Source of the DNA: Sparassis latifolia
Taxonomy: Eukaryota; Basidiomycota; Agaricomycetes; Polyporales; Sparassidaceae
Direction of reading: 5' to 3'
Length of the DNA: 64,000 nt
Assembly: GCA_018466975.1 (NCBI GenBank)
Contig: CM031555.1
Span: 1,736,001-1,800,000, forward strand
The position numbers and the translations under genes were made by a program. Under the pieces are notes generated by a model that saw only the letters and a list, made by a program, of their open reading frames with translations, had not been told where the DNA came from and did not search any database. Numbering within the stretch: position 1 is the stretch's first letter; each line of letters opens with the position of its first letter. Shown here piece after piece: positions 11,990 to 23,100 of the stretch.

Positions 11990-13180
11990 CCTCTACCAGA
12001 AGTGGGCCCATAGTGATGAAGGGAAGGCTGAAGTGATGGGCCCACCGCCATGGGGGTAGAGTAATGGGCTCACCGCCATAGGGGTACTTCTGAGCAGTGG
12101 GCCCATCGCCATAGGGGTACTTCTGAGCAGTGGCCCCACCACCATAGGAGTACTTCTGAGCAGTGGGCCCATCACCATAATGCTATTATTTAGCAATGCC
12201 CACTGTCATAGAGGCACTTCTGAGCAGTGGGCCCACCATCATAGGTGATGTTCTGAGCAGTGGGCCCACTGCCATAGGGGTACTTCTGAGCAGTGGGCCC
12301 ACCACCATAGGTGTTGTTCTGAGCAGTGGGCCCACCACCATAGGGGTACTTCTGAGCAGTGAGCCCACCGCCACAGGTCAGAGGGTGGGCTGACATCAGA
12401 GCATGTTATGGCCATCAATGGGCCCACCACCAAAGTATGATTAATGAGCAGTGGGCCCATTACCAAGAGTGTAAGATGAAGGATGGGCTCACTGCCAAAG
12501 GTCAGAGGGTTGACCATTGCCAGAGCATGTTACCGCCAGCAATCGGCCCATTGCCAAAGTACCCTCAGTCAGGGCCTTACTGCAAGCACCCATGGCATAG
12601 GTCATCGCCAGAACATATTTTCGCCAGCAATTGGCTCACTGCCAAAGGCCAGAGGGTTAGCCATTATCAGGGCATGTTTCTCCCAGCAATGGGCCCACCA
12701 TCAGAGTAGTCAAAGGTCAGAGTGTTGGCCATCACCAGAGCATGTTATCGCCATCAATGGGCCCACTGCCAAAGTATGATTAATGAGCAGTGGGCCCATC
12801 ATCATGAGTGTAAGATGAGGATGGGCTCACCACCAAAGGTCAGAGGGTTGGCCATCACCAGAGCATGTTATCGTCACCAATAGGCCCATAGCCAGAGTAC
12901 AATAGCTGAGCAGTGGGCCCATCTCCAAGAGTATCAAATGAAAGATAGGCCTACTGCCATGGGCCAGGGGGTAGACAATCACTAGGACATATTTCTCTCA
13001 GCAATGGGCTCACTACCAATGTACAATGAATGAGCAGTGGGCCCATCATCATAATGCTATTATTTACCAATGGGTTCACTACCATAGGGGTACCTCTGAG
13101 CAGTGGGCCCACTGACATGGTGTTATTAGTCAGTGATTGGTTTACCATCATAATGCTGGCAGTGCCTGAACTCAGCAATT
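11990..13180 (-). repeat. 33-bp minisatellite, left arm
   Basis: The unit is 33 bp, typified by cataggggtacttctgagc and agtgggcccac. Each good unit has the perfect 10-bp palindrome gtgggcccac. The array is regular at 12030-12375 and decays into spaced gggcccac motifs up to 13180. Because 33 is divisible by three, long open frames with an 11-residue period appear on both strands; I do not regard them as genes. Confidence 0.85.
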
Positions 13181-13259
13181 CACCTAATCACTAATCTGAC
13201 ACTACATCTCTGGTGGAGTTTTTACAACATGAAGTCCTGTCTGAAAGTTATCATAGCTA

Positions 13260-14250
13260 TCGTATAGAGTGCAGTGCCACCATTCTATGAGTTCCTGATA
13301 TATGGCGAACCATGGCTTTACATTCTGGTGATGGCAAGACTCAATTTGCCAAAAAGTCGCCAACCTGGCTCTCCTTCTCTGACGAAGTTTGTTAAACTTG
13401 GAGGTCTGTCTGAAACTTGTAGCAGAGGATTCATGAAGTTAAATTCCATCATTTTATCAGTTCCTAGTATATGGCGAGCCATGGCTTTACAACCTGGTAA
13501 TGGTGTAACTCAACTAGTAAAAAACTCGCCATCCTGGCTCTCCTTCTCTGGCGAAGTTTGTTAAACTTGGAGGTCTGTCTGAAACTTGTAGAAGAGGACT
13601 TATAAAGTGCAGTGCCACCATTCTATGAGTTTCTGGTATATGGCGAGCCATGGCCTCACATTCTGGTGAAGGTGAGACTCAACCAGTAAAAAACTCAGCA
13701 ATCTGACTCTCCTTCTCTAGTAAAGTTTGTCAAACTTGGAGGACTGTCTGGGATTGATAGTAGCTGCGGTATCAAGTGAAGCACTGTCATTGTTTGAGTT
13801 TCTTGTAGATGGGAGCTATGGTTTAATATCCTGATAATGGTTAGACTCAACCAATAAACACATCGTTAACCTGGCTCTTCTTCTCTGGTGAAGTTAGTCA
13901 GACTTGAAGCACTGTCTGAAATTTATAGTAGACATTTCATAATGTGAAGTGCCATCAATTTCTGAGTTCCTGATCAATGGTGAGCCACAGCTTCATATCC
14001 TGATAATAGCTAGGCTCAATCAGGAAAAAAATGACCAATCTGACACTTGTTCTCTGGTGAAGGTTGTATAACTTAAAGCACGGGTTGAAAAATAAAGTAA
14101 ATGTTGTATCAAGTGGTGCCAGCATTTCGTGTGTTCCTTATAGATGGTGAGCCACAGTGAAAATGTAACTGGCAACCTGATACTTCTTTTTTCACATACA
14201 CTGATGAATTTCATATGATATGAAGTACTGACTATAAGTTGTAGCAGTGG
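13260..14250 (+). repeat. ~170-bp satellite, left arm
   Basis: Tandem units start at 13277, 13446 and 13615, then near 13784, 13950 and 14117, each with ccaccattctatgagttcc, tatatggcgagccatggc and cttggaggtctgtctgaaac. The spacing is 166-170 bp. The first three units are well conserved. Later ones diverge steadily toward the centre of the palindrome. Confidence 0.85.
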
Positions 14251-15349
14251 CTATATACTGTGATGTCCTTTTATATGGACTTCTGGCTGATATCAGGCTA
14301 TGTTTGTTCATTTTGGCAAAGTGTGGATGCACTGAGATTCAATGCTGACAATCTGCTATTTATTATAAAGTGAAGTATCTAAGCCTTTTAAAACTTAGAG
14401 CAGCAGTTGCATTACTGTTCAATGCCAGTGTTGTATGACTTCGTAGTTGGTTGTGAGCCACATCTAATCATCCTAAATACACTCACAAGTTAGCATGCTA
14501 ACTGGCTGTGATAATCTTATATATATATAATATGGAAGAGTGACTAAATCTTACAACAGCAGTTGTATGCTCTAAAGTAGAAGCCTTGCATTACTTCTTG
14601 AAGTTTAGCAAGATACACACAGCCATTCTAATGATCTGTGAACACTTTGAGAAATTCAGCATACAACTTACCATTTCTCTGCATGATACTATGTGTAATA
14701 AAGTACAACACTTTATATGCGATATATGAAGTTGTGGTTAGTTTTGATCGTAATCACTTAGTGTTATGTGAAGAATTCAATATTGTCTACCTTTAATGAA
14801 CTTCACGTGACTTACTGAACTGGTCAAGGAATCACACTTTCCTTTTTAGTCTCTGAGTGCACATACATCTACATGAACGTAATGACTTCTATATGTGTTT
14901 TCTTCTATACATTTGAGATTCTTCTTTAATACATTTTTCTATCTACATTAAACGATGGTGATTATATAGACCTTATCTCAGAGCTAGATAGATTCTTGAC
15001 AAGCTTATAAGAAGTCTATAGAGCTCAGAGTGAAATATTGCTAACTCTTCCAAAGTAAACTTTGCTGTTTTTTTGAGAAGTAAAGCTTGCCAATCACTTA
15101 ACATTACAGTTGACTACATGTTGTCTTGAAAAAGATATATCTGTCATTTTCTAACAAATGTCTGGCATTTAGTTATATGAGAAGCAAAGCACACTTCATG
15201 AATTTAAGTGTAGCTCTCTCCAAAGAGTTACACTTAATTGTTATTGAGAATTAATATCTGTTAAGTCACAATATGATATTGCTACTCCAAGTTGCAGTTC
15301 ATACTCCACAGTATATAATATTGGCCCTAAGTTTCAGATGATACTCCAT
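14251..15349. other. AT-rich centre of the giant palindrome
   Basis: No gene is seen. Faint traces of the 170-bp unit remain at both edges (for example ttttatatggacttctggc at about 14270). Otherwise the sequence is AT-rich and unstructured. Confidence 0.5.
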
Positions 15350-16310
15350 TGCATACAGACTTCATTACAGAAGCAGTGCCAGCTGGTCGTTCAGCATTTT
15401 TATGTGTGAAACCATGGCTGGCCATCAATCAGGAACTCATAACATGGTGGTCCTTCACTTTATACAACAGCTATTATCAATTCCAGACAGTGCTTCAAGT
15501 TGAATTAACTTTACCAGAGAAGGACCGCCAGGTTAGTGAAGAATCACCAGATTAAGTCTAGCCATTGTCAGGATGTGAAGCCATGGCTAACGTCTATCAG
15601 AAACTCATGAAATGGTGGTGCTTTACTTTATATACCAACTACTATGAATTCCAGATGTGCTCCAAGTTCTATGAACTTTGCCAAAGAAGGAGAGTCAAAT
15701 TGCTGAGTTTTTTACTGGTTGAGTCTCACATTCACCAGAATGTGAGGCCATGGCTCGCCATATACCAGGAACTTATATAATGGTGGCACTTCACTTTATA
15801 AATCCCCTACTACAAGTTTCAGACAGTGCTTCATATTTAATGAACTTTGCCAGAGACAGAGAGACAGGTTGGCGAGTGTTTACTGGTTGAGCCTCGCCTT
15901 CACCAGAATGTGAAGACATGGCTCACCATATACCAGGAACTCATAAAATGGTGGCATTGCACTATATAAATCCTCTGCTACAAGTTTCAGACAGTCCTCC
16001 AAGTTTAACAAACTTCGCCAGAGAAGGAGAACCAGGTTGGCAACTTTTTGGCAAATTGAGTCTTGCCATCACCAGAATGTAAAGCCATGGCTCGCCATAT
16101 ACCCAGGAAGTCTAAAATGGTGGCACTGCACTTTATAAGTCCTCTTCTACAAGTTTCAGACAGACCTCCAAGTTTAACAAACTTCGCCAGAGAAGGAGAG
16201 CCAGGTTGGCGACTTTTTGGCAAATTGAGTCTCGCCATCACCAGAATGTAAAACCATGGTTCGCCATATATCAGGAACTCATAGAATGGTGGCACTGCAC
16301 TCTATACGAT
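15350..16310 (-). repeat. ~170-bp satellite, right arm
   Basis: The same unit as at 13260-14250 in reverse orientation, seen as gccatggctcgccatatac and ggaactcataaaatggtgg every ~170 bp (near 15420, 15585, 15750, 15920, 16090, 16260). The best-preserved units are again the outermost, and divergence increases toward the centre. Confidence 0.85.
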
Positions 16311-16390
16311 AGCTACAATAAGTTTCAGGCAGGACTCCATGTTGTAGAAACTCCACCAGAGATGTAGTGTCAGGTTAGTGATTAGGTGAA

Positions 16391-17152
16391 TTGCTGAGTT
16401 CAGGCACTGCCAGCATTATGATGGTAAACCAATCACTGACTAATAACACCATGTTGGTGGGCCCACTGCTCAGAAGTACCCCTATGGTGGTGGACCCACT
16501 GCTCAGAACAACATCTACGGCGGTGGGCCCACTGCTCAGAACAACACCTATGGTGGTGGGCCCACTGCTCAGAAGTACCCCTATGGTGGTGGGCCCACTG
16601 CTCAGAACAACACCTATGGCAGTGGGCCCATCGCTAAATAATAGCATTATGGCGATGGGTCCACTACCCAGAAGTACCCCTATGGTGGTGGGCCCACTGC
16701 TGAGAACATTACCTATGATGGTGGGCCCACTGCTCAGAACAACACCTATGGCAGTGGGCCCATCGCTAAATAATAGCATTATGACGATGGACCCGCTACC
16801 CAGAAGTACCCCTATGGCAGTGGGCCCACTGCTGAGAACATTACCTATGATGGTGGGCCCACTGCTCAGAACAACACCTATGGCGGTGGGCCCATTGCTC
16901 CATAATAGCATTATGGTGATGGGCTCACTGCTCAGAAGTACCCCTATGGCAGTGGGCCCACTGCTCAGAACATCACCTATGGCAATGGGCCCACTGCTCA
17001 GAAGTACCCCTATGGTGGTGGGCCTATTGCTCAGAACTACCCCATCACAGTGGGCCCATCGCTCCAGACTTCCCTTCATCACCATGGGCCCATCGCTGAC
17101 AGCTTCCTACACAGACCGATGGGCTGACATCCGCTGGCAGTCCAGTTCATGA
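16391..17152 (+). repeat. 33-bp minisatellite, right arm
   Basis: About 20 units of cagaagtacccctatgg and tggtgggcccactgct, the inverse of the left-arm array. The array is open for 253 codons on plus and 236 codons on minus as 11-residue repeats (plus: MVVGPLLRTTP). It is a length artefact of a 33-bp unit rather than evidence for a protein. Blocks of units are themselves duplicated: the ctaaataatagcattatg variant occurs twice and a clearly related one once. Confidence 0.85.
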
Positions 17153-17318
17153 CAATGTCAGGGTAAATGGGAGTCCAGTTCACAAATATGACTGAATGGG
17201 CTGTCAGAGTATAAAGATTCATGTGACTTTCACATGACTGATGTGGCGCGTATGTTTGGGATCAAGCACTGAATTTTATTTCGTAAATCGTCCCCCCTTA
17301 ACTCTTGCAGCGGTGGGC

Positions 17319-17639
17319 AGGAGCCTGGGCGCGCTAGGTACATCCCTAGCACCCTCCTTTTGATTCCATTTCTTTTCACATTTCTCCCCTCCACTCACTC
17401 CTTCACCTCCGGTTTTGGTCTCTCCTTTACCGGGGGTCTCACTATGTATAAAAGGACAAAGTTTCTACTGTGTAGAGGTAGCGTGCCATCTATCAAAAAA
17501 ACCCAGCCTTCAAAGCTGAACTTCGTGTGTGCACTTTCGTGTGATGCGACCTCCTTTATCCAGTAGCCAGCATCACAGATGTAATTCTACATAGAGTATA
17601 CACCAGGTTACTGGCCCTGAGTAATCCCCAGTGGTAACT
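17319..17639 (+). promoter_or_regulatory. Possible polymerase II promoter region
   Basis: Pyrimidine-rich sequence with tgtataaaaggac at 17445-17457, a good TATA box. The repeated block with an unknown ORF begins about 180 bp downstream. No coding frame is recognised here. The promoter role is inference from the TATA motif. Confidence 0.3.
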
Positions 17640-19060
17640 TTGCTGGTAACCCCTCAGGTTGACGAGATTGTAGTTCTGTCGCAAGCCGGAAAGATGGAGT
17701 ACGAGCGGAATCAAGTCCGCATGGGGTCTGAGATGCGATGAAGGAGAAGAGTCTATTCCAGAGGTATGAGGTGGGTAGCCCGAAAGCGTAGCTAGGAAAA
17801 TCTCTATAGTCGCAATGATCGCTGGAAACGCATCGGACTAAAATCACACTGCCCTAAGGAGAACGCTGAAACGCGGAAATGCAAGACTGCCCAGAAAACG
17901 CATAAAATGCAAGACTGCCCAAAGATGCACTAACTGGATGGGATGGGAATGTGAACGAGTCTTTTCGCAAGTGTACCTTCCGGGACGGTGGGTTCTCCTC
18001 GACCTCTTCCCCTGCCCTCATACTTAAACTGGTCCTGACCTTTCCTGTCCTCCTGATACTGCCCGCATCTGCTTAACAATTGCTCTGCTGAACCACTGCC
18101 CATCACGCCATATCTTGCAATCCCGTCCCCACACGCTCCTACTCAATCCGAGGGGTCGTCCATCACCGGTCCCGCCCGAGCGCCTAATAAGCACCCGCCT
18201 GCCTCGGAGGCATATCTCCCATCCCGAACTCAATCTCCCATCCATGGATGCCAGCATCATCCTTCACAAATACACCCTCGCGAAAGCACTTCTTCATATT
18301 GAGATCTTTACCGAGCCCTTCGATCCAATCCTGTGGAAAGCATGGGCAGTCCGGATGCACGTCCTGCTAGTGAGGCTCCTGCAATTATACGTTCCTTCGC
18401 TTTCCGACCCTCACACGTCCCTCAGGTCTTCATGGTCCAAGCCCAGTCTGAGGCGGCCAGCGTGGGGATCATCCTACCCCTTCCACGCAATATCCCTGTC
18501 CTGGCCCAAGTGGAGATACACCTTGTGACAGCTCGCACTATAGAAGGCGGTCATCGGATGATACCTCGGATTGCGGACCACCTTCCTGCGGTCATTCCTC
18601 GTGGTTTGACTGCCCGCATTCTGTACGACGACCCTGCTGTCCGTGAGGACTTTGGTTTAGGGCACCCGCCAGATGGTCTCCCTGACATTGGTGCGCGGTC
18701 TTCCTGTCCCTATTTTCCCGGAATCGCATTTCTCAGCCTTTTATTACCATCAGGAACCTTGCACCTTCGGGTTGAGACATTGCGCAATGTGGCCCGCAAA
18801 CTGTACGATGTCATGCACGGAATCACCGGTAGATGCGAGTTGGCGGATGGTACTTTGAGACGGTTGCAGATCGTAGTTGAGGAGTTAGAGGTAGTGTTTG
18901 GGCTCGTAGTGTTCCCTCCTCTGATAACCAGCTTCCAATTGGTGTCGGACTAGGGTCGGTCATGTCGCACCCTGTAGTATCTCCAAAATGTGAGATCGCT
19001 TCGCGGATGTGATTCCCACCTCAGCGCGCTATGCGTCCCTTCAGCGTAAGGCAAGCGAGG
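17640..19060 (+). repeat. Repeated gene-bearing block, copy L
   Basis: This block is matched by the reverse complement of about 63890-61720. Shared landmarks are cagcgatnattgcgac with acccacctcatac (17760-17840, reverse), tgatactgcccgcatctgct (18052), ctcctactcaatccgaggg (18137) and the ORF at 18333-18953, ending near ccagcgcgct. Copy R is interrupted by palindrome F2 with a deletion. A multi-copy element or a segmental duplication would both fit. Confidence 0.7.
18333..18953 (+). CDS. Unknown protein of the repeated block
   Basis: A 206-residue frame I do not recognise. Conserved with copy R are YDDPAVREDFGLGH, PDGLxDIGA and LRxLQIVVEELEV. The C-terminal half is predicted helical with leucine-rich stretches, and there is no signal peptide. 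The two copies keep the protein sequence better than the bases between, suggesting past selection. The region upstream of the conserved VFMVQAQSEAAS may be a separate exon, since ctcacacgtccctcag just before it looks like a splice acceptor; the start used here is the first in-frame ATG and is uncertain. Function unknown. Confidence 0.45.
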   Translation: MESMGSPDARPASEAPAIIRSFAFRPSHVPQVFMVQAQSEAASVGIILPLPRNIPVLAQVEIHLVTARTIEGGHRMIPRIADHLPAVIPRGLTARILYDDPAVREDFGLGHPPDGLPDIGARSSCPYFPGIAFLSLLLPSGTLHLRVETLRNVARKLYDVMHGITGRCELADGTLRRLQIVVEELEVVFGLVVFPPLITSFQLVSD

Positions 19061-20197
19061 TAACCGTCAGAGTACAGGAAGTACGCCGGCTGCATCATAT
19101 TGAAAAGAAAATATTCCAGCGGCATGTAGCCCGTTTTAGTAAATGCCATCAGAGAAGCGCCACTCAGCGCCAAGGGTGTGCGCATCGCTGACCTCGCTGT
19201 GCCGTCGTTCCTCTCGGACGCTAACCAGCAGATGCTGCTACCTCTCGCTGGCATGACTAGCTACATTATCACAGCTTTAATTCTGTTCTTCTGCTTCCTC
19301 TTCACTCTGGCCGGAAAGTCCTGGAACCCCTGTGCAGTCAACTTCAAGAAAATTTGACCACATCGCATGGGTGTCACCTCTCGCGACCCTCTATGGCTGC
19401 ACCATGTTTCAGCTCTTCGTCCCATCATTTCAGCCCTCTCACTGGGTGCACTCTATTTTATTTTATCTCCCTTTTCCGTGACATTGGTCTCTGTCCCTGG
19501 AATGGCAAGCGACTGACAGAAGGCTCGAAAGGGTCAAGCTGTCCACGCAGACCCCCTCTGCTCTGCACGTCAAGGGTCCAGCACTGCGAAACCAAGCTCA
19601 GGTGTTGCACGGTAAGTGTGGATGAAGCTTTTCTATGCCTGACCATACGCCATGCCTGACGTCTCGCATTCACAGAAACTTCCGAATTTATCTGTGCAGA
19701 TTGTTGCCGGGGAGAGCGCGACTTTTATCATCAGCCCTGCCTTCCCATCTCTTGGCCTGCAAGACAGTATCCTGCCCCATGTAAGCACCACCTTCCGTGA
19801 ACTTGAACGTGACTCCCTATCCTCATCCCTCACAGATCTAGCACAACCTCTCCATAATCTGAGGCTGTGTGACTCCAGCTCCTCCCTAACGGCTGTTCGA
19901 GCAGAGCTGCAAGACACGGTGCAACCACTCTTGAGCAGAGCTGCAAGACACGGCACAACCGCCCACAGCTCAGTGCACAGTGAGGGCCATCCCCGCTTCA
20001 CTTTACCTCATCGATAATTTCGTTCGCATTCTCGAGGTAAGTCCAAATCAGATCACCCTCGTTTTCTCTGCTGCAATAGCTGGCTTACTGTCCCCGCCAC
20101 ACAGTACATTATTTCTCCTCCTTTTCTTACAATAGCCTGCCTTATCAAACATCTACACTAGGTAAGCTCCGCAGTTCATTCATGCAGCAGAGCTCAC
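19061..20197. other. GC-rich interval, no confident gene
   Basis: Higher GC than the transposon-rich flanks, with possible splice signals but no recognised domain. A 121-codon frame at 19652-20017 contains a short direct repeat (gagcagagctgcaagacacg, twice). It may be part of the upstream region of Crypton 1 or of an unrecognised gene. Confidence 0.35.
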
Positions 20198-23100
20198 TTG
20201 GAATATCCTTTTACAGTTGCTTATCTTACAGTACTGAACATGGACCAAAACCCCCCGAAAACACGTCCCTGTCCGCCGTCTCCTTTGGCCCGCAAGAGGG
20301 CGCACTTGTCGAAGCCCGACGAGAGTGCTGAGCTGCCATCTGTGGCCCTGCTGGCACTTGCGCTGGTGTCGCGCAGTCCCCACCTGTCGTTGATGCAGAT
20401 GCTCGCCGAATTTGCGACCATACCTGCCGTCAAGTCTCCCGTGGGTGCAAGGATGGTGCCCAATCAATCCATGCAGATCGCGCTGGCAGCAGTGAGTGTG
20501 GCCAGCACACCGACAGGCCGCAGTGCACTTCCGGAGATGTCAATGCAGGCTTTGCTCAACAACCTTGAAGCTGCTTCGCATCAAGTGCGCATGGACATCG
20601 TTCAGCAAGGCCAGAGTGATCGAGGGACCGGAGTCGCATATGAGTGGCACATCAGAAATTACCTCTCGTGGTGGGCTACATTTTAACGGCACGAGACAGC
20701 CAAAGCTCCGGGTCTCATTGCCGTCCCCTCAGAGCCGATCACGGTCGCCAAGGCCATCATATTTCTCCAGCATGAGAGTATGCGTCCAAAGGTAGGAGTG
20801 TCACTCTCAGTTCACTCTGCAGTCAAGCTGACTGCTTGCGCACACAGAGAAAATGCGGCAGTGCAGTCATGCAAGACGGGACCACCATCGGGAAGTCAGG
20901 AATAGCGCAGGTGATCTCGGCGCTCGAGAACTACTGCAGGAACCATGAGCACCTCTACAAGGACAACCCGGATGCCAGGGTCAGTCTCCACACTGACCAG
21001 CACATCCGCGCCATCGAAGACGCCGTGAAACACAGCGAGCTGCTGCGAATCGAAAAAGCGCAGGCACTGAAGGCCGCGGGGACATCATCAGGTGTGCCCC
21101 TGTTCCTGTTATAGGTCCATTTCTGCAGGGGCACTCACGTGTGCGTTCAGACACGTACAATGACGGACAGCTTACGAGCATGGCCACGAGCTTCCTCAAC
21201 ATCTCATCTGGCATCCGGAAGCTCACCACGCAGATTAGAGATCGCACCATGCAGCTTACATCATCAAGTGCAGCTTTTCAGGGGGACAACATCCGCAGTC
21301 TCCTGTGGTCTGACCTGTCAGTCCGCCAGGTCCCGATGTACGACATTCAGCTCGGCCACAGGGTCCCCATGAGTTTGTTCATCAGGATCCATGTCTCTCG
21401 TCATGCTGATCTGATCATGTAGGCTCTCGTGTTCATGGCCAACAATGGCAAGACCAACCAGAATGGCCGGACCGATGAGTTTGGTGCCTTCCGTCACCGT
21501 CTGGTCGAGCTCTGCAGCATCGGGTCCATCGCACTTCAGTTTTTCAGCCACTTTCACATCCAAAATAACCCGGTCCCCTCCTTCGGCGCAGATGTCACCG
21601 ATCGGAATTTTGGCGAGTACGGGCGTCGCAATTGGTATCAGTATCATGTATTCTACGCTTTGCGACTCGACATGCCCATGTCATACAAAAGTGAGTGCCA
21701 ATGACATCTCCACTGACAGCATTCGCTAACCTTCACTGCGGTCTGTGCCAGCCCACTGCAGCTGCATCAATGCACTCCACCTCCAGCATGAGATATTGAT
21801 CATGAAGGTGACACATGCCAGCTGGTCATTTGCCGCACAGAACACGCGCAGCCATGAGGTCTTTGCCAGCGACACGAAGGCTCTGGGTGGGTGGAGTGAG
21901 AGCGGGTCATTTTGGTCCTGCTACGACCGCGAACTGCCGATCGATGCACTTGTCGGCTCGACGATGTTCAACGCACGGCAACTGGGCACCTATTTCATTC
22001 CTCGGGGCATACTCGGTACGTGATGTCTGCCTCATCATGGTGTGAGAAGCCCTACTGACTGTCAACCTCTGTAGACCCACCATTGTCGCTAAAGGTGGCG
22101 ATCTTCCCGTGGATTGAAGAACAAGAGTGCGCGATGTGAGCACACTCTGAGGTGGATGTTCTCGCAAAGGACATTGCCCTCGAGCAATTCTTGAAGGTCC
22201 TCTCGTGGTTCCACCACATTCTGCTGCAGGACATGGCTGTTCTTTACTCATGAAACCCCAATGCGCTCATGTTCCAGTATACACCATTCAACACTGCAGT
22301 GTTCCGCACCTTTGCAGCTGAGGCAGAGCCCCGCATTCTTGATGCCGAAGAACAAAGTCGGCTCGCATTTCAGCATCTGCCCGAACGATTTGTCACCAGT
22401 ATCAAAGGCGTCGTGATGGGGCTTGAGCTCGCGCAGCAGCAGGACCGCGATCTCAATAACATGAGATGGAGCACACTGTCGCAGGATGTCATGCACCTGA
22501 AGAGCCTGCTTGAAGAGGCTGTCTTGGCTCCCATGAGCCGCAGTTGAAAATGTCGATGTGAGTCCTGTTCATTTTTGCCACTGCGACATAATCCCCCTGA
22601 GGCGTGATCTGTCATGTCTTGCAGTGGGCAGCAGCAGTGCATTATCTGGCTCAACGACACTGGCACCTATCTTGGCAGCCCACGTGCCACCTTCCATGCA
22701 TCCAGTACCCCTGCCATTGTCACTACCGACACCGTTGCTGCTGTCACCGCCACTGCCACCACACCAGTGGTGGCCACCATTGTATTACAATTGCCCACAA
22801 CACTGGGCAGGCCATTGTGCACAACTCACCAGCCATTGTAATTGTAATAACACTGGGCACATTGTAATACAATGGCAATTACAATGCCGGCCACATTGTA
22901 ATTGGAAAAAGAAGTGTTCACAGTGAGAGTTGAACCCCTGGAGTTTTGCTTATATAAGCTACACAAGACACATGCTTTAACCACTACACTATTGGTGCTT
23001 GCTGTTACCTCAACCTCAATTGTAAATAATGAGTCTGTCCACTACAATATAATATACAAGCTTCTAATGCACATTTTAATATTATATCTAATACTATTAC

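Larger units (their letters stand above)
11343..17318. mobile_element. Giant palindromic satellite-bearing element (~6 kb)
   Basis: From both ends inward the same modules occur in opposite orientation: a ~120-bp TIR containing gagttaaggggggac and gatcccaaacatacgcgcc (11347-11465 and 17200-17315), a spacer with ctcccatttaccctgacatt, a 33-bp minisatellite (11990-13180 and 16400-17130) and a ~170-bp satellite (13260-14250 and 15350-16310). The centre (14250-15350) is AT-rich and only weakly symmetrical. No transposase is seen. Whether it moves as a unit is unknown; I found no clear target duplication. The left arm also carries a nested inverted-repeat element at 11453-11891. Confidence 0.7.

Noticed and set aside
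12186..12779. Several overlapping 60-116 residue frames in the left minisatellite
   Set aside because: Same reason as the right arm; they are reading-frame consequences of the repeat.
16391..17152. Repeat protein of 253 residues (and 236 residues on the opposite strand)
   Set aside because: A 33-bp array is open in any stop-free frame. Both strands are equally open and there is no start context, domain or homologous single-copy gene.
11343..17318. CRISPR array
   Set aside because: The organism is eukaryotic and the repeats are direct tandem units without regular unique spacers.
19652..20017. 121-residue frame upstream of Crypton 1
   Set aside because: No recognisable domain, no second copy in the window and an overlapping frame of similar length on the other strand.
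22915..23000. True tRNA gene in the C1 arm (and equivalent places in other palindromes)
   Set aside because: A and B boxes are good, but I could not form proper acceptor and anticodon arms, the same unit occurs in both arms of every element, and the anticodon region differs in length between families. I call it tRNA-like only.
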